From JAUVZL01 sp965603515 (GTDB lineage Bacteria; Hydrothermota; Tepidihabitantia; SM23-42), in NCBI GenBank assembly GCA_965603515.1, contig CBFDDH010000001.1:116611-180610 (forward strand): 64,000 nt of DNA, in the 5' to 3' direction. This document shows positions 33,917-44,066 of this stretch, piece by piece; positions within the stretch are counted from its first letter, which is position 1; each line of letters starts with the position of its first letter. The position numbers and the translations under genes are program-made. Below the pieces are notes generated by a model that saw only the letters and a list, made by a program, of their open reading frames with translations, did no database searches and was not told where the DNA came from.

Positions 33917-36643
33917 TTATTTGGCCTCTAACTTTTCGTATGATTCAATGGCACGTGTGAAAAATTCTATGGCCTCTTCATTGGCATATACTTTTTTCGC
34001 TTTTTCGCCCGCTTCCACAGAATACAACAGTGACTTATTATAATCCTTGCCGTGATAAAAGTGATGCGACAAAAGACCAAGGAATTCCTCGCGCCTGTCT
34101 TTCAGCTTATCCTCGATGAAAACACCGATATCCTTATGGAGTTCCCTCTTTTTGACAAACGAAAGTGTACCATAGGTAACTTCTTGAGTAAGAATGTGTT
34201 TGAACAAATACTTCGCCTTACCCCGTGTTTTTTCTAAACGAATAAGATCAAACTTTCTGAGACTACGCAGAGCGCACTGGAGCACCTTTTTATCAGGATA
34301 TATCGCAGTAATAAGGAATTCATCGAATGCTCTACCCAGAACCGACGCCGTTTGAAGGACATCTTTTTCCGTAATATCCAGACGATCGATTCTGGTCAAT
34401 ATGATCCCTTCCACTGTATCAGGCAGTCTAATGTGTTTGATATCGCCAGCAAATTTCCACTTCCCTTTTCTGTCCTCCCGCACAATTCCCTGTTCAATAA
34501 ATGACTTTACGATCTCTTCAATATAGAAAGGGTTACCTTGTGACTGCATTATGACCGTCTTCTTAAAATCATCCGGTAGCGCTCGTATATTGAGCAAATT
34601 GCCAGCAAGTTGTGCAGCTTCCTTCTGGTTCAATTCCTTGACTGTTATTGTGCTATAATAGTCTTTTTCCATGAATTCTTCCTTCACTTCCACCGGCCGA
34701 AAAACCAGAAGAATGAGAATTTTCTTGCTCTGTATATTTCTCGCGATATAATTAACGAGTTCCATGGATACTGAATCGATCCAGTGCATGTCTTCAATAA
34801 CCAAACAAAGAGGCCCACGTTTTGCCATATGTTTGATAACGTCAAAAACAATATCGAAGAATTTTTGCTTTCTGATTTTGGCATCGAGGAATTTCGTCAG
34901 TTTAGTTTCAGCAAATTGTGCGCCGAGTACTTCACCAATAACCGGAAGCCAATTAATGAGTTTTTCGTCGAGGCTCTTCACTTTGGCTCTGATTTTCTTT
35001 TTTCTTACCGCAAGTTTGTCCTCTGGTGCAATGCCAAAGAAGCTCGACAGAATATCAATAAATGGGTGGTAGGAAAGTGCTTTGCCAAAGGAAACACAGC
35101 TGCCGAGCAGGATATGAAACCCAGAATCTTTTAGGAGTTTAATGAATTCCTGGGTAAGGCGCGACTTCCCCATCCCTGCTTCACCGCGGATACCTATGAC
35201 CTGACCCTTCAACTTCTTTACTGATCCAGCTATCCCCTTGAATTTAGTCAATTCTTTTTCCCTGCCGACTAGTTTCTGACTTTCAGTTATCCATTTCGCC
35301 AACGTGGTGCGTTCAACCCGACGTTTCCCTAGAAATCGATAAGAAAAAATCGCTTCTTTTTTACCCTTATAAGATTTCTTGCCGAGTGATTCATATTCGA
35401 ACTGAGCAAATGTCTTATTGAATACTGCCTCACTGACTATAAGACTTCTGTCATCAGCCTTAGCTGCAAGCCGCGCCGCAAGATTTACCGCATCACCCAT
35501 CACCGTATATTCACACCTCAATGCAGTGCCTACTGGCGCTGCAAAAATGAGACCAGCATGAATACCCATTCTCAAGTTTATCGCCTCACAAGCAGCGCTG
35601 TTCAATATTTCGCGAGCAAAAAGTACCGCTCTCATCTCGTCATCTCCGAAAGTCCTCGGAAAGCCAAAAACCACAAGCACACGGGCGCTGTCAGTATATA
35701 CATCGATTTTGTTGAGCCAGCCACCATAGTTCTCAATCTCGTGTTTCAGAATACTGTAGAAGTCGCGAAGCATAGTTGCTGCCCGGCGCGGATCCCGCTC
35801 ATAGGGGATACCTGAAAAATGCAAAAAAATGACTGCCGCTCTTCGATGTTCACCATCGCGCTGGTCAAATGAGGGTTTCATTTCAATACGCTTGTACAAC
35901 CAATCAGGAACATATGCCCTCAGTTGATCGAGTTTTTGGCTAATTATTTGCGCTGGCATACCACCCCCCACAACCGTTTTCCCAGGCAGTGAAATCCCAC
36001 GAACTCTCTTAACCAAACCTTGATATCTCCATATTCCTTTATTGAGCGATCTAAACCGAAACCCCTCAGCATCTTTCCTTGTCGCTGCATCAACAATAAT
36101 CTCACCAGCTGACGCTTTGTCGGCGATTTCCATCAAGGTGTTGGCTGCTCTGCCGGCCAAAAAGAAATCGCTCTTCAAATCTTTGAAGAAAACCGTGCCT
36201 TCTGTAATGCCTATGTGCATGTTGATTTTGAAAACGCCGACCTGTGTCTTGGTCGTTTTATGTTCTTTAACAAATGCAATCGCTTCGCGCGCGGCACTCA
36301 CTGCCCGCGTAGCAGCCGATAGCCTTCCTTCGCCACATGGAAAAAAAGATAGAATAGCATCCCCGCCAAAACGGTATATATCACCACCCCATTTATTAAT
36401 GATCTCAATAAGCGGCTCAAAGAACTGATTGATGATTTTGGTTACTTCTTCAGACCCTTCCTTACCCATCGTAGCGATCTTTTCGGTCAACGCAGTAAAA
36501 CCTGAGATATCGGCAAAGAGAAGTACCGCATCGAGTGCTTCATATATTCGAGGTCGTGTGTCAATGAACAATGCAGACAGGATTTTTTGTGGCACAAACC
36601 CTGCCAAAGAAAGAAAGATCTTCTTCTCACAAGAACTCTTCAT
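33917..36643 (-). CDS. Tandem class III nucleotide cyclase/AAA ATPase signalling protein
   Basis: 908 residues. First cyclase homology domain (about 35-200) keeps both metal aspartates, Asp45 in FADISGFT and Asp95 in RFGGDAILSFF. Second cyclase domain (about 265-400) has HFSGI and DSARVLVVFG in those places, so it is degenerate, though it retains YTVMGDAVNLAARL. A NACHT/AAA_16-type ATPase follows (Walker A GEAGMGKSRL near residue 490, Walker B LCLVIEDMHWID), then a short TPR start. This order is that of mammalian soluble adenylyl cyclase. It would make cAMP (or cGMP) in response to an unknown cue. AAGGAGG site before ATG. Confidence 0.92.
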   Translation of the reverse strand: MKSSCEKKIFLSLAGFVPQKILSALFIDTRPRIYEALDAVLLFADISGFTALTEKIATMGKEGSEEVTKIINQFFEPLIEIINKWGGDIYRFGGDAILSFFPCGEGRLSAATRAVSAAREAIAFVKEHKTTKTQVGVFKINMHIGITEGTVFFKDLKSDFFLAGRAANTLMEIADKASAGEIIVDAATRKDAEGFRFRSLNKGIWRYQGLVKRVRGISLPGKTVVGGGMPAQIISQKLDQLRAYVPDWLYKRIEMKPSFDQRDGEHRRAAVIFLHFSGIPYERDPRRAATMLRDFYSILKHEIENYGGWLNKIDVYTDSARVLVVFGFPRTFGDDEMRAVLFAREILNSAACEAINLRMGIHAGLIFAAPVGTALRCEYTVMGDAVNLAARLAAKADDRSLIVSEAVFNKTFAQFEYESLGKKSYKGKKEAIFSYRFLGKRRVERTTLAKWITESQKLVGREKELTKFKGIAGSVKKLKGQVIGIRGEAGMGKSRLTQEFIKLLKDSGFHILLGSCVSFGKALSYHPFIDILSSFFGIAPEDKLAVRKKKIRAKVKSLDEKLINWLPVIGEVLGAQFAETKLTKFLDAKIRKQKFFDIVFDVIKHMAKRGPLCLVIEDMHWIDSVSMELVNYIARNIQSKKILILLVFRPVEVKEEFMEKDYYSTITVKELNQKEAAQLAGNLLNIRALPDDFKKTVIMQSQGNPFYIEEIVKSFIEQGIVREDRKGKWKFAGDIKHIRLPDTVEGIILTRIDRLDITEKDVLQTASVLGRAFDEFLITAIYPDKKVLQCALRSLRKFDLIRLEKTRGKAKYLFKHILTQEVTYGTLSFVKKRELHKDIGVFIEDKLKDRREEFLGLLSHHFYHGKDYNKSLLYSVEAGEKAKKVYANEEAIEFFTRAIESYEKLEAK

Positions 36644-36711
36644 TAATCCTCCTTATTAGTCTGCAAAAAATAATGAAATAGAATACGCGGCGACCCTAGG
36701 CACTGAATGTG

Positions 36712-38094
36712 TTACAGATTGATCAAATCAGCCTGAAATTTCATGAACAGCGAATTCTCTTGAACATCCCGGACATGTTTGAAATTATCCACCCGTGAAA
36801 AACCCACGAGTAATTCCAGAGCGAGTCGATCTTTCCAGAAATATCTCGAACCAATGGACAAGTTAGCTGATTTTTCTATTGTTCCTGATAAAAAATTTTC
36901 CGCTGGGAAAAAAGTACCCGGCTCCCTGGGGTTTTCAGGGATCGGCCAGATGGTCGAAACCTGAGTGTCTCCCTTCCTCTGATACTGAACCTGCGCAAAA
37001 ATATCGAAGCTTGCACTCATATGATAAATAAACTTGGTGAATATCTCGTCGTAGTTTGGACCAAAAGGTGAGCCGATCGAAGTTTCAAGATAGTGATAGC
37101 GCTGATATGGCATGAAATTGCAGTAAGTGTATCGCGATACCGCAGTATATTCTATTATCCAGAATGTATTATCCGTACTGAGAATGTCAGCCACTTCAGC
37201 GCCGACATTTACAGCCCAGTGATTCGGCTCATCATTGGGGTCCTGTTCCAACTGGAAATCATCGAGCAACAGAGCTACGTAAAACGAAAGATTATCGAGA
37301 AAGACCCGGGCGTCAAAACTCAAAAAGAAATTGACATCTTTGTTCCAGTTATATTGGTATGCCTGCACAAATACAACCGGGTTGAAGTGGTATAACTCCA
37401 AAGCGTAATTCTCGCCACCGAAAACTGCTGATTCGGATAATCCGAAATTCAGCCAATGGCAAGGTGTAAAATCAAGCCGTTTGATTGAAAGATATCTTCG
37501 GGCATTAATATACTGGGTTATGGTGTCTCCGACATACTCAAGCGGTTTAGTGTAAAGATCGTCCAGTCGCGTGAGAAAAAATGAAAACCTTAGCCGGTCA
37601 GACTGCAAGAAATAACTGATCCAATCCATCGGCGCAGAATATCCGGAGAGTAGCAAATTGTAGCGCGGTGAAGGACCGATCGCAAAACGCTCTCGGCCTA
37701 TGAAAATACCAGCGTTTTCGCTTTGGTACTTAACATATGCCCTTTCATAATCAGCTGAGAATAAATCCGCAAAGAGCTTGTCCGGCGGCAGGCTATCATC
37801 GCCAAATTTAACGACCGGCTGGACGCATATTGAAAAATCTGACCAGTCATAGTGAACTGAGGGTTTCAGACGCAGCACAGTGATCGTATCGTAATACACC
37901 TTACCAGAAAGATTTGGCAACCACAATCTGTCGCTTAAGAAAAGGCAATCAGCAAGGTCAAGTTCCGCGATATCATAGGGACGCACACTGGGAAAACGAG
38001 TGAAGTGAACGCCCCTTACCTGCATCTCCTCCACCAATTCATTCTGCCATGAATCAATAGGTAGATAAACAGAGAGTATAAATAAAAGAATCAT
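36712..38094 (-). CDS. Wzi-family capsule assembly outer-membrane protein
   Basis: 460 residues: N-terminal signal peptide (MILLFILSVYLPIDSW) and then alternating aromatic-rich beta strands to a C-terminal strand, as in outer-membrane barrels. The SGYSAPMDWISYF and IGRERFAIGPS segments resemble the capsule assembly Wzi domain. In E. coli Wzi anchors capsule on the cell surface. It follows the initiating sugar transferase gene of the polysaccharide locus by 45 bases, which supports the role. Confidence 0.8.
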   Translation of the reverse strand: MILLFILSVYLPIDSWQNELVEEMQVRGVHFTRFPSVRPYDIAELDLADCLFLSDRLWLPNLSGKVYYDTITVLRLKPSVHYDWSDFSICVQPVVKFGDDSLPPDKLFADLFSADYERAYVKYQSENAGIFIGRERFAIGPSPRYNLLLSGYSAPMDWISYFLQSDRLRFSFFLTRLDDLYTKPLEYVGDTITQYINARRYLSIKRLDFTPCHWLNFGLSESAVFGGENYALELYHFNPVVFVQAYQYNWNKDVNFFLSFDARVFLDNLSFYVALLLDDFQLEQDPNDEPNHWAVNVGAEVADILSTDNTFWIIEYTAVSRYTYCNFMPYQRYHYLETSIGSPFGPNYDEIFTKFIYHMSASFDIFAQVQYQRKGDTQVSTIWPIPENPREPGTFFPAENFLSGTIEKSANLSIGSRYFWKDRLALELLVGFSRVDNFKHVRDVQENSLFMKFQADLINL

Positions 38095-38139
38095 AATCTT
38101 AAGTCTTCAATCTGAAATCTCAAATCTACAATCTCCAAT

Positions 38140-39477
38140 CTAATAAGCTCCTCTGCCGAGGATAACCGCGGGTATTGTATTAAACAGCAGTTTTAGATCA
38201 AGTGACAGTGAACGGTTAGTGACATAGATGAGATCAAGGAATATGGATTTATCGCAGGGCATCTCACCGCGGCCATAAATTTGCCAGAGTCCGGTCAAAC
38301 CCTGTTTTATACTTAGCCTATCCTTATGCCAGTCATGATAGCACTTGACTTCATGGGGTCGATGCGGCCTTGGCCCGATAAGACTCATATCACCCTTAAG
38401 GACATTCATAAACTGAGGCCATTCATCAATAGAAGTCTTGCGCAGAATCCTACCAACGTCTGTAATACTTTGATCCCTTACGCTTTCTTCTTTTGGAATT
38501 CCTCGATTGATATAGTCATTGTCACCAAAATCCTGTTCAGGTTCTTTGCCGTCGTTGTGATACATGGACCGGAATTTATAGAATACAAACTCCTTACCAT
38601 CTTTACCACATCGCTTTTGTTTATAAATGAACGGACCCGGTGAATCTAATCTAATGGCGATTGCAGTAATTATGAAGAACGGAGCAAGCACGATCATCCC
38701 AATGATTGCGCCGATAATATCAATGCACCTTCTTAGACAGTCCCGGCAAAATTGGTATTTCCTTTGGCGAAATCTATATACCGGCATTGCATCAATCCTG
38801 CACCACTCCCAACCTAGTCTAAGGTTATTGAAAAGCTGAGACGCAACGTGCAGAGTTTGACCTGGTACGAGGTTGGCTTTTATCTCCTCATAGAGTCGGT
38901 CATAACTTATTGTCTGGCTGTAGATGAAAGTCCCCTTGCAATCTGTAGGAGGTTCTTTGTTTTCTTCACAACTTACAAGTACCAAACCGGTAGCTACATT
39001 CTTATTGAAGTTCTTCCTAAGTTCTTTGAATTTATCAATCGGTCCAATATATTTGTAGGTCAACCTTCTATTGTCGTTAGAAAAACAAATCTCCAAAGCC
39101 TTTTTGAAACACACCACTCTTAATGCGAAAAAAAGACTCAAAGAAATTCCAAAAAATAAGATTATGAAAGCACGACTCTCTATTAGAAAGAAGAATTTTG
39201 TCAAGAAGCCAAGAAGGACATAGACCACAAGAGAAACCAACCATGCCCTGATAATTCTGAAAAATACACGTAATCTCTGTATGTATATGAAGTGATTATA
39301 TAGATCAAAAATATAGAGCAGTGAAGGTATTAAAATCATCAAGAAAATAAGGGTTGGTAATTGGTTACTAGCGACATCAATCAAACCTCTGAATCGCAAA
39401 AGCAATGCTAAGCTGTAAGCACCTATAACAATAATGAAGTCTGTTAGTATAAAGAGTATTCTGTGGCTAAATTTCAT
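38140..39477 (-). CDS. Polyprenyl-phosphate sugar-1-phosphate transferase (initiating enzyme)
   Basis: 445 residues from an ATG that overlaps the stop of the aminotransferase gene (ATGA). Four or five membrane helices occupy about residues 5-130; a further helix (GAIIGMIVLAPFFIITAIAI) begins the bacterial sugar transferase domain, with the motifs FYKFRSMY, DEWPQFMNVLKGDMSLIGPRP and GLTGLWQI. It places the first sugar phosphate on undecaprenyl phosphate. WbaP/PssY-like family; sugar unknown. Confidence 0.93.
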   Translation of the reverse strand: MKFSHRILFILTDFIIVIGAYSLALLLRFRGLIDVASNQLPTLIFLMILIPSLLYIFDLYNHFIYIQRLRVFFRIIRAWLVSLVVYVLLGFLTKFFFLIESRAFIILFFGISLSLFFALRVVCFKKALEICFSNDNRRLTYKYIGPIDKFKELRKNFNKNVATGLVLVSCEENKEPPTDCKGTFIYSQTISYDRLYEEIKANLVPGQTLHVASQLFNNLRLGWEWCRIDAMPVYRFRQRKYQFCRDCLRRCIDIIGAIIGMIVLAPFFIITAIAIRLDSPGPFIYKQKRCGKDGKEFVFYKFRSMYHNDGKEPEQDFGDNDYINRGIPKEESVRDQSITDVGRILRKTSIDEWPQFMNVLKGDMSLIGPRPHRPHEVKCYHDWHKDRLSIKQGLTGLWQIYGRGEMPCDKSIFLDLIYVTNRSLSLDLKLLFNTIPAVILGRGAY

Positions 39478-40640
39478 TTCGTTGACTGAACCCACGCGTT
39501 TATTGTCGCGCCGACATGCGTTATTTCTTTCTCAGTTAACTCAGGGAAAATCGGTAATGCAATAACTCTCTGCGCGCATTCTTCAGCATTAGGGAAATCT
39601 CCTTGCGCATAGCCCAGATACTTATAGGCACCCTGCATATGTAAGGGGACAGGATATGCAACCGTAAAACCAATACCCTGCTGTTCTAGATATCCCTGGA
39701 GTGAAGGTCGGTCATCGACCCGGATCACGAATAAGTGGTATACATGATCACGGTCAGGCATATTAGCCGGCAATACTATTCCATCTAACCCAGATAATAA
39801 GCCCCGATATCGCTCAGCATTTTTCTGACGAGCTTGATTCCATGCATCAAGATGTTTCAGCTTTGTATCAAGTATCGCTGCTTGAAAACCATCCATCTTA
39901 AAATTCCAACCCTCGAATGCATGGGCATACTTACCAGTTTGACCGTGATTGATGAATTGTCTGGTTCTCTCATCAATTTGCTTGTCACTGGTCAATACCG
40001 CACCACCCTGTCCAAATGCACCAAGATTTTTACTTGGATAAAATGAAAAACAACCTATCTGACCGATTGTACCTGCTTTTCGGTTCTTGTATTCTGCACC
40101 ATGAGCCTGAGCAGCGTCTTCAAGAACCAATAAGTTATGTTCCTGGGCGATTGCCATGATCTCATCCATATCTGACATCTGACCGTATAGGTGAACCGGG
40201 ATAATCGCACGTACCCTAAGACCGGTCTGCTTATCTATAAGCGTGTTATCAGAAGTATTCCGCACGCACGATTTCTCTATGTATTGTATCATCTTTGCAA
40301 TCGAAATATTGTACGAGTCTTTTTCGATATCGACAAAGACGGGTCTGGCGCCGGTCATGGTAATCGCCTCGACTGTCGCTATAAAGGTATAGGGAACGGT
40401 AATGACGATATCGCCTTCCCCCATACCCAGGGTCCTTAACGCAACATAAAGCGCACTGGTACCACAAGAAACACCGATCGCGTATTTTACGCCGCAATAA
40501 GCTGCAAAATCTTCTTCGAACTGATTAACTTTGCTGCCAGCAACAAAAGCACAACTGTCGATCGTGCTTTGTATGGCATTGTTGATTTCGTTCTTTATGG
40601 TCAAATACTGCCGTTTCAAATCCAGATAAGGAACCTGCAT
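39474..40640 (-). CDS. DegT/DnrJ/EryC1/StrS-family sugar aminotransferase
   Basis: 388 residues, PLP fold type I. The Schiff-base lysine is in FSFYPSKNLGAFGQGG, and LEDAAQAHGA and NFKMDGFQAAI are family motifs. It transfers an amino group to a nucleotide-keto-sugar, giving an amino sugar for the polysaccharide. First gene behind its own consensus promoter at 40704-40731. Confidence 0.94.
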   Translation of the reverse strand: MQVPYLDLKRQYLTIKNEINNAIQSTIDSCAFVAGSKVNQFEEDFAAYCGVKYAIGVSCGTSALYVALRTLGMGEGDIVITVPYTFIATVEAITMTGARPVFVDIEKDSYNISIAKMIQYIEKSCVRNTSDNTLIDKQTGLRVRAIIPVHLYGQMSDMDEIMAIAQEHNLLVLEDAAQAHGAEYKNRKAGTIGQIGCFSFYPSKNLGAFGQGGAVLTSDKQIDERTRQFINHGQTGKYAHAFEGWNFKMDGFQAAILDTKLKHLDAWNQARQKNAERYRGLLSGLDGIVLPANMPDRDHVYHLFVIRVDDRPSLQGYLEQQGIGFTVAYPVPLHMQGAYKYLGYAQGDFPNAEECAQRVIALPIFPELTEKEITHVGATINAWVQSTK

Positions 40641-40703
40641 TTAACCCCCTCTTGGGAAAATATGTAGAATCCCGGAGTGAACATACCCTGTTTTCAATAT
40701 TAG

Positions 40704-40731
40704 ATTATAATAAAATTTGTATTGGTGTCAA
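40704..40731 (-). promoter_or_regulatory. Consensus sigma70 promoter of the aminotransferase operon
   Basis: Minus-strand TTGACA (40731-40726), 16-base spacer, TATAAT (40709-40704); expected leader of about 57 bases before the aminotransferase ATG. It would drive the aminotransferase, sugar transferase, Wzi and possibly the cyclase/TPR genes. Confidence 0.9.
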
Positions 40732-40748
40732 TATATTCGGTGTGGGAA

Positions 40749-41864
40749 TTACAAACCAAGGACCTTGCTATAGACAGCCCATGTCTGTTGCGCGATTTTC
40801 TGCCAGTTATAGTTTTCAGATATCGTTTTTCTATTGGTCATAACTTCTTTTTTGGAAAGAGGATGGTTAAATAATTCACTGATTTTTTTTGCCAAAAAAC
40901 CAGGATCGCTCACTGGAAAATACCGGTACTCAGGCAATGGGATCTCCCGCGTTGCTGGAATATCACTAACCAATACTGGAAGGTCATGACTCATCGCTTC
41001 CAATAAGGCAATGGGCAGACCTTCGTAATACGAGGGCAAAACAAACAGCTTTGCATTGGTATAGAATTCAGACATCTGTTTACGGTTCAAGAAACCAGTC
41101 ATGACCACACCCTTAATCCCAGCTGCAAATTCTTTGATTTTTCTGCTATAAGCTGTTTCGTGATCAGCGTCACCAGCGATCACCAGCTTAAACCCTGGTT
41201 TGCTGAGCTTTGAATACGCAGTGATAAGATCATGGAGTCCCTTTTCAGGAACAAAGCGACAAGCGGTAAAAATAAACTTCTGTGGTTCGAGATCGAACTC
41301 AGCAAGCATCTTACTATTTGCTGACCTCTCTGGCATATCAACCCCGTTAGGTATATATTCAACGCGTCCTGCCCCGTATTTACGTTTAAGTAATGCTTTG
41401 ACCGTCTTGGAAATCGCGATCACGTGGTCTGCAAAAGTTACCCCCAGAAACTCACCTAATCTCAATATGAGTTTTGCAAAACCGCCCCACTTTTTCCTGA
41501 GATAGTCTGGACCATGATGTGTCATAACAACCCTCAGCCCCAGAAACTTAGCCAATGGTATAAACAAAGAAGGCCCCACTGCATGGAAGTGGACAATGTT
41601 TGGTGATTTGATACGGGCGATAATAATACCAAGAAATGTATGAATTATTGCTTCCACGTACCTGCTGCGCGGGGTCCATATATGAATAAATCTGACACCT
41701 TGGCTTTCTACAATACGTTTATTTCTGGGTATGTATGGAGTCCTTGTCAATACAGTAATATGGCAGCCGAGTTTCACCAAACGAGGGTAAATTTTTTCGC
41801 AGTGTTTCTCAATACCACCCTGAATATCAGGAAAGCCTCTTGTGCCTAAGACAAAAACTCTCAT
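40749..41864 (-). CDS. Glycosyltransferase family 4 (last gene of the main polysaccharide operon)
   Basis: 371 residues, GT-B fold. N-terminus MRVFVLGTRGFPDIQGGIE is typical of the rhamnosyltransferase-like GT4 group; the C-terminal donor site shows LPSYYEGLPIALLEAMSHDLPVL with the E-x7-E motif. Starts in the stop codon of the radical SAM gene (4-base overlap). Acts in the cytoplasm or at the inner face of the membrane; sugar unknown. Confidence 0.94.
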   Translation of the reverse strand: MRVFVLGTRGFPDIQGGIEKHCEKIYPRLVKLGCHITVLTRTPYIPRNKRIVESQGVRFIHIWTPRSRYVEAIIHTFLGIIIARIKSPNIVHFHAVGPSLFIPLAKFLGLRVVMTHHGPDYLRKKWGGFAKLILRLGEFLGVTFADHVIAISKTVKALLKRKYGAGRVEYIPNGVDMPERSANSKMLAEFDLEPQKFIFTACRFVPEKGLHDLITAYSKLSKPGFKLVIAGDADHETAYSRKIKEFAAGIKGVVMTGFLNRKQMSEFYTNAKLFVLPSYYEGLPIALLEAMSHDLPVLVSDIPATREIPLPEYRYFPVSDPGFLAKKISELFNHPLSKKEVMTNRKTISENYNWQKIAQQTWAVYSKVLGL

Positions 41865-42844
41865 ACTAGAGAAAATCGCTTACCAATCATATTTCTTGTT
41901 TTATTTCCTATAACCCACAAAATTGGTGTAATCATATTCTTCTTTATTGCCGGTGATGCAGTACCAATCATCCAGCAGTTCTTAGAACAATTCTGCAGGT
42001 TCTCTCTGATTTTTTGAGCTTTTGCGCCCGCCCAGATTTCATCGAATGATTGTTCTCTCAAATTTCCCATGCTGTTTTCCAGAGCTCCGCTGTCCATACC
42101 GTTACACGGTCTTATCTCGCCAAATGGGTCGAGAAAAAACATGTCGTTGCCAGCTCCACAACCGAGCAGTCTCGGCTTGCCGTTAATATAATTTATCAAA
42201 CCATAATTAAAATAAGCCCGGAACCAATTCTTTATCCGGTTGGTCTTCAAAAGTTCATTTATCAACTCTACAAAGCACGCAATAACGGCTTGTCTATCTG
42301 AAATCTCATTACCATGCTTATGAAAATAATAAGAATTATGGACAACCGCAGTCGCAAATTCCACATTCATTACCCTGGCAAGTTGATAGAGCTCGAGCAT
42401 ATCCTGAGCATTTCGGTCTGATACTGTGATGCCGAAGCCGATGTCTTTCAGACCAATACGTTGGAGTTCTAATAATGTTCTCAAACCATGGTCAAAACCG
42501 TGTTCTTGACCTCTCAATTCATCATTTATCTGCGGCAACCCCTCGATACTTATCCTCACACCGATGTCCCTGTTTCTCTGTGCCAGATCGACAATTTTCT
42601 CCGTGAGAAATCCATTAGTGCTTATCACGATTCGTTTTGCTTTTTTCTTGAGGATACTTACGATTTCCTCAATGTCATCGCGCAGAAATGGCTCGCCGCC
42701 GGTTATGTTTGCAAAATTAAGCTGAGGCAATTTACTGAGCAAATCAGGTTTGAATTCTTCATCACATTTGGTCGGGTGTTTCCAGATATGGCACATCTGG
42801 CATTTATTAGTACATCGGTAAGTCGTGATTATCGCTGCTTCCAT
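41861..42844 (-). CDS. Radical SAM protein with SPASM-like C-terminus in polysaccharide operon
   Basis: 327 residues. The radical SAM cluster motif is CTNKCQMC (C-x3-C-x2-C), followed by ITGGEPFLRDD and VRISIEGLP. The C-terminal part has further cysteines (LLGCGAGND, IRPCNGMDSG, NCSKNCWM) as in SPASM-type auxiliary cluster domains. It is locked between two GT4 genes with 4-base junctions, so a role in modifying the polysaccharide or a carrier peptide is suggested, but the substrate is unknown. Confidence 0.92.
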   Translation of the reverse strand: MEAAIITTYRCTNKCQMCHIWKHPTKCDEEFKPDLLSKLPQLNFANITGGEPFLRDDIEEIVSILKKKAKRIVISTNGFLTEKIVDLAQRNRDIGVRISIEGLPQINDELRGQEHGFDHGLRTLLELQRIGLKDIGFGITVSDRNAQDMLELYQLARVMNVEFATAVVHNSYYFHKHGNEISDRQAVIACFVELINELLKTNRIKNWFRAYFNYGLINYINGKPRLLGCGAGNDMFFLDPFGEIRPCNGMDSGALENSMGNLREQSFDEIWAGAKAQKIRENLQNCSKNCWMIGTASPAIKKNMITPILWVIGNKTRNMIGKRFSLV

Positions 42845-42848
42845 AAAC

Positions 42849-44066
42849 CTATCCTCTCACGCCACGATATATCTTCATTAATCTGTCATAGTACTGCGCT
42901 GAACTAAAATTCCCGCGCACGAATCCTTGTGCTGTTTTTCCCATTTGAAAAAGCTTTCTTCTATTATTGATGCAATAAATCAGTTTCTTTTTTAAATCAT
43001 CGATATCCCCAGGTTCAAAGGTCAAGCCAGTTTCATTATCCAGGACAAGTTCTGGAATACCTCCAATCCTTGCACCAACTACCGGGATACCCAGAGTAAA
43101 AGCTTCAAGTATGGTACGGGGGTTATTCTCATACCACTCTGATGGCACCACCACGACCAGTGCATTTTTAATCTCTACGGTGAGTTCATTGCCGGTTTTG
43201 TACCCGAGAAAAAAAACATTGCGAATGTGTTCGGTTTTGACATACTGCTTTAATGCACCCTCATACGGTCCAGTACCGAGGATTCTCAATTCGATATCCA
43301 ATCCTCGCACAGCCTTAATCAACGTTTTTATGCCTTTTTCCGGAGATAAGCGACCAAAATACAATACTGTGTTGACTTTGATTTTACGCGGCAATTTGAC
43401 GCTATTATCCTCTATGAAATTTGGTAGGTGAATGATCTTTCTACTGAAACCCATATCTTCTAATTTCCTCTTTAAAAACAGACTTGGTGATATGAACACA
43501 TCTATTACATCATAGATGTGAAGAATTCTATGATGTAAATACATCTCAAGTGTATTTAAAAAACTTTTGGGTCTCGAATCTTTAACACATTTTTTCAAGA
43601 AACACATGTAATATTTGCTATGTCTGCAGGCTTCGCAGGTTCTACCTTTATTGATCATCAAATATGACGCACAAACCATCTTATAATCGTGGAGTGTCAT
43701 AACTACAGGAATCCTGTATTTACGGAAAACCTGTAGTATAGAGGGCGAGATTTGATGGACGATGTTGTTGAGATGTGCAATATCTGGTTTTTCAAAACGA
43801 ACAAGACGTTCTATTTTATCTTTGGCTTCAAAAGAAAACAATATATTCGCCATGATATTAATCCGGTGCCTAATACTCTCTGGCTTGTTCAAATCAACAT
43901 GAGTAACAAATAATTCCTTATGTGGATAATCTGGATTAGAGGGATGGTCCATCCCCCAGTAAATGACCTGATGACCTTTCGTAAATAACAAACGACCAGT
44001 GCTCAAAGTACATATGGCATCGCCGCCTTTGGCATAGAGAAATTTGTTGATGAGTAGAACTTTCAT
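42849..44066 (-). CDS. Glycosyltransferase family 4
   Basis: 405 residues. N-terminal acceptor domain with MKVLLINKFLYAKGGDA; donor motifs YFGRLSPEKGIKTLIKA and VPSEWYENNPRTILEAFTLGIPVVG. ATG overlaps the upstream GT4 stop by 4 bases. Contains a Cys-rich insert (CEACRHSKYYMCFLKKC) found in a subgroup of GT4 enzymes. Confidence 0.93.
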   Translation of the reverse strand: MKVLLINKFLYAKGGDAICTLSTGRLLFTKGHQVIYWGMDHPSNPDYPHKELFVTHVDLNKPESIRHRINIMANILFSFEAKDKIERLVRFEKPDIAHLNNIVHQISPSILQVFRKYRIPVVMTLHDYKMVCASYLMINKGRTCEACRHSKYYMCFLKKCVKDSRPKSFLNTLEMYLHHRILHIYDVIDVFISPSLFLKRKLEDMGFSRKIIHLPNFIEDNSVKLPRKIKVNTVLYFGRLSPEKGIKTLIKAVRGLDIELRILGTGPYEGALKQYVKTEHIRNVFFLGYKTGNELTVEIKNALVVVVPSEWYENNPRTILEAFTLGIPVVGARIGGIPELVLDNETGLTFEPGDIDDLKKKLIYCINNRRKLFQMGKTAQGFVRGNFSSAQYYDRLMKIYRGVRG

